From assembly GCA_910890315.1 (NCBI GenBank), contig CAJVGD010000007.1, forward strand, positions 1 through 64,000: a stretch of 64,000 nucleotides of DNA, written 5' to 3'. A program made the translations under genes and the position numbers. This DNA is from Serendipita indica DSM 11827 (lineage: Eukaryota; Basidiomycota; Agaricomycetes; Sebacinales; Serendipitaceae). The notes under the pieces were generated by a model. That model had not been told where the DNA came from, did not search any database, and saw nothing but the letters and a program-made list of their open reading frames with translations. This document shows positions 59,891-64,000 of this stretch, piece by piece (position 1 is the stretch's first letter; each line of letters begins with the position of its first letter).

Positions 59891-61719
59891 ATGGCCTCTG
59901 AAAGTATGTAATAATTATCATCAGCAATGAAAGAATCCTGACTGTCTTTCGTAGAGCCACTGATTAACGAGATGACCTTCCCCTAAGGCTGACACACCCT
60001 CCGACGACAAGCCATACGCGCTACATTACTACGAGGAGCGTATTGACGACCCACGTATATTTAAAGAGTTTTTTGCTATGCATCCACGCTACCGCCTTCG
60101 CTGGTGGAAGACGCTGTGAACAGAATCGATCCGCGGATAGAAGTGGCCACGCCTCCTCTATGTCGCTATCTGCGTCATGTTTATAGTTCTTTGGATTGGA
60201 ATCACGTACATTCTCAAAACTGTTCAATTCGTCCCTGCTTACGCCGCCTCCTCCGCGCTGCAGCATTCGTTACGCGAATGAGGAACAGCAATTCGGCCGC
60301 CAGCGAGATCTCATCTTTGAACGAGCAGCTCGTCAGAATGAGCGTAACGGAGCCAACGGAAGTTTACGGGTTCCTTAACTCTGTTTCCTCTCGCGTCCTC
60401 ATTAGCCGCAGGGCGCCCTTGACGGCACGTTGAAAGGATTCGATCAGGAAGTTCGTACTCTAAGTATGCCTTCATTTCCTACACCTAAGAGACCTGACTG
60501 GTTTCACTCAGCGGTCTCCTGGTCTGGCATATGGCGCGACTTCCCGGGGATGGAACCTGTCCCACTCGCCAATGGCTGTTTCGGCAACTGGCCGCACCCT
60601 CTTATAATCTACCGTGACGCGGGTACGACGATACACCGTAGAGTCCTGGACGACAACACCACCGTCTGGCGCTATATTTTGAACAACGCCTCTACGCCAA
60701 GCGCCGGCGTTATCGGGCTGGATGTATTCAATTCTGATTAGAACGACTCTAAAGGCTTCTAGAAACCCGTATGATAGTTTCTCCACCGAGATTGACTTTC
60801 AGCAAACGGACCGAAACGGCAACGTCCCGTCAAAGCCGCTGGTTGGGTACCCATGGGACAAGGTACGTGTGCAGAAGTACCGGATACTTTCTTAAATACG
60901 GGACTAATGGACGGGTAGCATCATTTTTGTGCCCTTTGCTTCCTTCCCCGCTATCAACCATACCGCCCTCTGAGCTAACCAGCGCCGCACGGCTATCTGA
61001 TAACACACGCGCGTCAGCATAGTATACTTTATTATGTGCTCATCATGATACCTAGTCAATTGGCGCTTTGAACTGGATCCAGAACCGAGTCCCTATTGCC
61101 CCACAGTTACCGACGTCGTTGGCCAGCTGTTCCCAGGAATGTCTAAACAATCAGAAGAAGAGCTAAGTCAACTTCTAAACATGTTTTCTGATGCGAATAT
61201 CTCGCAGTGGAACTTTTCATGCTATCTGGTGCGCGTTTGTGACATGCTCTCCATCAAACTCACGCTTCGACAGGAGATTAATATCAAGGGAAGCCGTCCT
61301 CCGCTTGTCAGGTTCTCTGTTGTGATGGCACTCGTAAGTCGGGCCTGACGCCGTATATCTTCCTGCGCTGACAGTCCCTCAGATCGTCAATTGGACTTCA
61401 CCTATATTCATATTTGTCCTCACATGTGAGACGGTTATCCTGCGTCGGGGATACATGCTCCACGTGCGTTCTTCTATGACCCAACTCACCCATTCTGAAA
61501 AAAAATATACAGAGCACCGACGTATTCGGTGTCGTCTTTACGTCCCTTTTTGCACTCCCAGCGATTCGCTCTTTGTTACCAGGTCAGACTGACTCTCGAA
61601 TAATCGATGCGGTCGTTCACGCTCTATTCTTAGACGCACCCGAATTCGGGATTCTCATCTCTATTTGTGTCATTATTATTGCTGTCGCAAAGCTCAACCG
61701 CGTCAGAAACGAGGAGTAG
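59891..61719 (+). CDS. Uncharacterised multi-pass membrane protein, model uncertain
   Basis: Coding signal runs through a chain of short exons on the plus strand. The N-terminal part reads DDKPYALHYYEERIDDPRIF and FFAMHPRYRLRWWKTL, then a membrane helix (FIVLWIGITYILKTVQFV). A helical polar segment (RQRDLIFERAARQNER) follows, then a probable non-cytosolic domain (KRPDWFHSAVSWSGIWRDF; NPYDSFSTEIDFQQTDRNG; EPSPYCPTVTDVVGQLF). Further helices are in NWTSPIFIFVLTCETVI, FGVVFTSLFALPAIRSLL and FGILISICVIIIAVAK, ending NRVRNEE at 61719. I recognise no characterised family. I could not place all introns; near 60283 and 60380 the frame appears broken, so part may be decayed. The ATG at 59891 is only a candidate start. 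The locus sits between two 96-bp direct repeats. Confidence 0.45.
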
Positions 61720-62206
61720 GCTCGCTCTTTGGCTGCATAGGGGTTCATCTTATGGCCGCTTTATACTTCGATATTTGGGATTTTAGGTTATAGCTTTCTT
61801 CAATACATTTTGGTCATTTTGACATCTTCTCATGGCGCTTAATCTACGAATGGATCCCGGTCAGAACGAACTCCTTCGTAGCCGCGAGCCATGGTGGATA
61901 TGATGGATTGATTTCTGAGAGTGCTCTCATATAGATGCAGATACCCACGTTATCACCCAGGAGCCTTGGCTTGCAATTAAAGGCGGACATCATAATTCGA
62001 CTTTGAACCCAACCGTCTCTGCTCAGATTTGGCCGGCAGGGATATCTGCACGCTCAGTGTCTGTAAGGTCATCAAGTTGCAGAGACATGCTGACTAGCAC
62101 CTGCACCGCTATCAAACTGGCCGCGGGTCGTCGACTGGACCAGGATACAAAGCGGGATTCGTCCATCAGAAGGTCAATACAGAGTCCAAGGCTGGATCTG
62201 TTGATA

Positions 62207-62339
62207 CTAGGACGCGTGAGGTGAGAGGCAAGACCAGTATATATGGTGTAACAAACCTAGGACGCGTGAGGTGAGAGGCAAGACCAGTATATATGGTGTA
62301 ACAAACCTAGGACGCGTGAGGTGAGAGGCAAGACCAGTA
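62207..62339. repeat. 50-bp tandem repeat, about 2.7 copies
   Basis: The unit starting ctaggacgcgtgaggtgaga begins at 62207, 62257 and 62307, an exact period of 50 bp. The copies look identical up to the partial third one. It ends shortly before the right 96-bp direct repeat. The unit contains tatatatgg. Confidence 0.95.
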
Positions 62340-62355
62340 AGGTCTGGCTGTGTCA

Positions 62356-62451
62356 TCCCGCGTCCTTAAATACATTGAGTTACGACGTGAGCTATTACTA
62401 TTGGCTAAGTCTATTTAGTGAGCGCTAAGAGTCAAAGGGTGAACCTTCAAC
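62356..62451. repeat. 96-bp direct repeat, right copy
   Basis: The second copy of the repeat at 59581-59676. On the minus strand it forms the end of the F-box frame: codons LKVHPLTLSAH and the stop lie inside it. Confidence 0.9.
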
Positions 62452-63994
62452 ACGTACGACCAGTCGAGCACTAGGTGCGTGAGGCCGGTTGTAAAGTTGG
62501 CACTAATGAGCGTCTCAAGCCATGGAGTGGTCTCGACGCCGTCACCGTGGTGCGGATACGTGATGTAGAGGTGAGTGAGTGCAGAAAGACGGACCTGTTT
62601 GAGGAGTTCGTGATCGTGCGGCGTGGTCGCAAGTTTCCGCAAGTTGGGAAGCGTAATGGCGTGTCCGATAAACGGAAGATTCGACCGCGTACTATGCGAG
62701 AGATGGAGGCTCTTCCAGACTCTCGACCATGAGTTGCGACAGATTGTAGGGCTGCGTGTCGGTCGCGGTTTCAACTTTGAGATAGGTTAGTTGTCGGAAG
62801 GGTTCGCTAAAGGCGAGTGCGGGGAAAATGTTGACGAGTGTGAGCTTCTTCACATTGGCGTACGAGTTGACGAGGTTGCGGTAGACGAATGTTGAGTGAA
62901 GCGGTTCCAGGCCGGGAACCTGGACGACCACGCGGATGGGGAGAAGAAGATAGGTTAATATGAAGGAGGTGCAAACTTTTCGTCCCTTTCGTTTGCAAAC
63001 AAGTGGAGCGTGTACTCTTGCAGCGCGTGGCTCATCATTAAAACGTCTTGCGTCGAAAGGAGTGATGTCGGATACAGCTGCCATTGATCCACGATGACAG
63101 TAAATGGTTGATCCCGCACCTTTTCCCGCATATAGGTAATCATGTCCGCCTTGACATTGCCGTCTCTACCGACCCTCCAGTCAGCCACTCTCCAGAGTTC
63201 TGGAGTCTCGTGGACGACCTTAATCCACGGTTGGCACACGTGAGAGAGTGTGAATGTGGTCGAGCGACGGTCCTCAGAGCCGGATGCGAGGAACAATTGG
63301 TCATCCTCCTCGACACGCAGACGGAAAATCTCCGCCCAGACCTCTGAGGGAACCTTTTTGATAGGGTGAAAACAGCTTTGGATGTTATCGACCAAAGCCT
63401 GGAGCTCGCCGCGGTGATTGGTCCTCGCCGCAACGGTCTCGAGAGCGACCGCATGCGTATGATTCTGACATCGCAGCTCCTCGGCGAGATTGGTAATATT
63501 GATCTTGAGTCGGTCGCAGAATACTGCAATCTCCTGCGTCTCCGTCCGGAGTTTCTTCTCACGCTCTGGAATCTCCTGACTTAGGAGCAGCGAGAGTTCT
63601 TTGCACGGTTCTAGTGCGTCGGAATGTACGTTTGTCCGCGTCGAGCTAAAGGAGAGTGTGCGAAGTGTTCCCTTGATTTGGCTGGTGTGTTCTTCGTATA
63701 CACGCAGCATCTCGCGTGCCTTAGTCAACGACTTTTCGAGTTTGCCGATGGCTGCATCGGCACTCACGACAATCTGTCGATCACGCAACATTTTCTCGTC
63801 AATGAGAGCCAGCTCAGTCGACTTTTGTGCGCGCAAGTTATGAAGAAGTTCAGCCTCTTTGGACGACGGGAGGAGATTTGAACGAGTGCTATGACGTTGT
63901 CAGTGTCTAGATATTTTCCAAATATTCCAACTTACATATCTCCAGACATGAAGGAGATGGGCGAGTCCAAGGTTGAGAGAGGCGGTGGACGCAT
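62415..63994 (-). CDS. Coiled-coil/F-box protein, C-terminus disrupted, near the window edge
   Basis: A possible SCF adaptor. A candidate start at 63994 gives MRPPPLSTLDSPISFMSGD; a short intron (about 63890-63936) then joins TRSNLLPSSKEAELLHNLRA in frame. A long heptad-rich coiled coil follows (residues about 45-185, with KLEKSLTKAREMLRVYEEH and LAEELRCQNHTHAVALETV). The F-box is IKKVPSEVWAEIFRLRV with LSHVCQPWIKVVHETPELW, an order (coiled coil then F-box) common in basidiomycete F-box proteins. Downstream, LRR-like segments appear in different frames (GLEPLHSTFVYRNLVN; FRQLTYLKVETATD; HAITLPNLRKLATTP; LTHLYITYPH). I could place a splice only tentatively, so a frameshift is likely near 62700. 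The last 11 codons and stop come from the 96-bp repeat, so the original C-terminus seems lost. The gene may also start beyond the window. Confidence 0.6.
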
Positions 63995-64000
63995 TTGCAG

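Noticed and set aside
1-64000. CRISPR arrays, bacterial operons, rRNA genes, intact transposons
   Set aside because: No regularly spaced repeats, no Shine-Dalgarno-led gene strings, no rRNA sequence and no transposase or reverse-transcriptase motifs were seen.

Overview
The window reads as nuclear DNA of a filamentous basidiomycete, probably an agaricomycete of the Rhizoctonia/Ceratobasidiaceae kind. The basis is many short introns (mostly 43-66 bp, GT-AG with ctgac/ctaac-like branch sites) together with the families present: patatin/NB-ARC/TPR NLR-like proteins, I66-like beta-trefoil proteins, secreted intradiol dioxygenases and F-box proteins. The species is an inference; no marker gene is present.

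Layout. (1) 1-18.6 kb: three minus-strand copies of a patatin-like/NB-ARC/TPR gene. A (72-4203) is decayed. B (5839-10005) and C (14472-18628) give uninterrupted six-intron models of 1307 and 1304 aa with matching exon lengths. A and B, with their spacers, form a tandem duplication of about 5.7 kb; C is older but shares flank. In all three the patatin catalytic Ser and Asp motifs are replaced. (2) 19.0-21.3 kb: a nucleolin-like protein (NSR1/gar2 type). (3) 21.7-25.8 kb: an F-box protein and a secreted serine carboxypeptidase. (4) 27.5-31.2 kb: two C2H2-type zinc-finger paralogues. (5) 31.4-36.7 kb: PMT1 mannosyltransferase head-to-head with proteasome subunit RPN10, then tRNA-Leu(CAG). (6) 37.2-43.9 kb: three tandem secreted intradiol dioxygenases with a shared 3-nt microexon; the second carries a frameshift. 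(7) 44.3-53.1 kb: housekeeping block with a WD40/inositol 5-phosphatase, CCT2 and a UCH37-type deubiquitinase. (8) 54.4-58.7 kb: three tandem small beta-trefoil (I66-like) genes, the third truncated. (9) 59.6-64 kb: a poorly resolved membrane-protein gene between 96-bp direct repeats, a 50-bp tandem repeat and a coiled-coil/F-box gene reaching the right edge.

Stable housekeeping genes (NSR1, PMT1, RPN10, CCT2, UCH37, the phosphatase) thus alternate with lineage-specific clusters that expand and decay by tandem duplication (NLRs, dioxygenases, beta-trefoil proteins, zinc fingers). RPN10, UCH37 and CCT2 all serve protein quality control. The NLRs, secreted dioxygenases and small inhibitor-like proteins fit defence or interaction with other organisms; that is inference from family knowledge.
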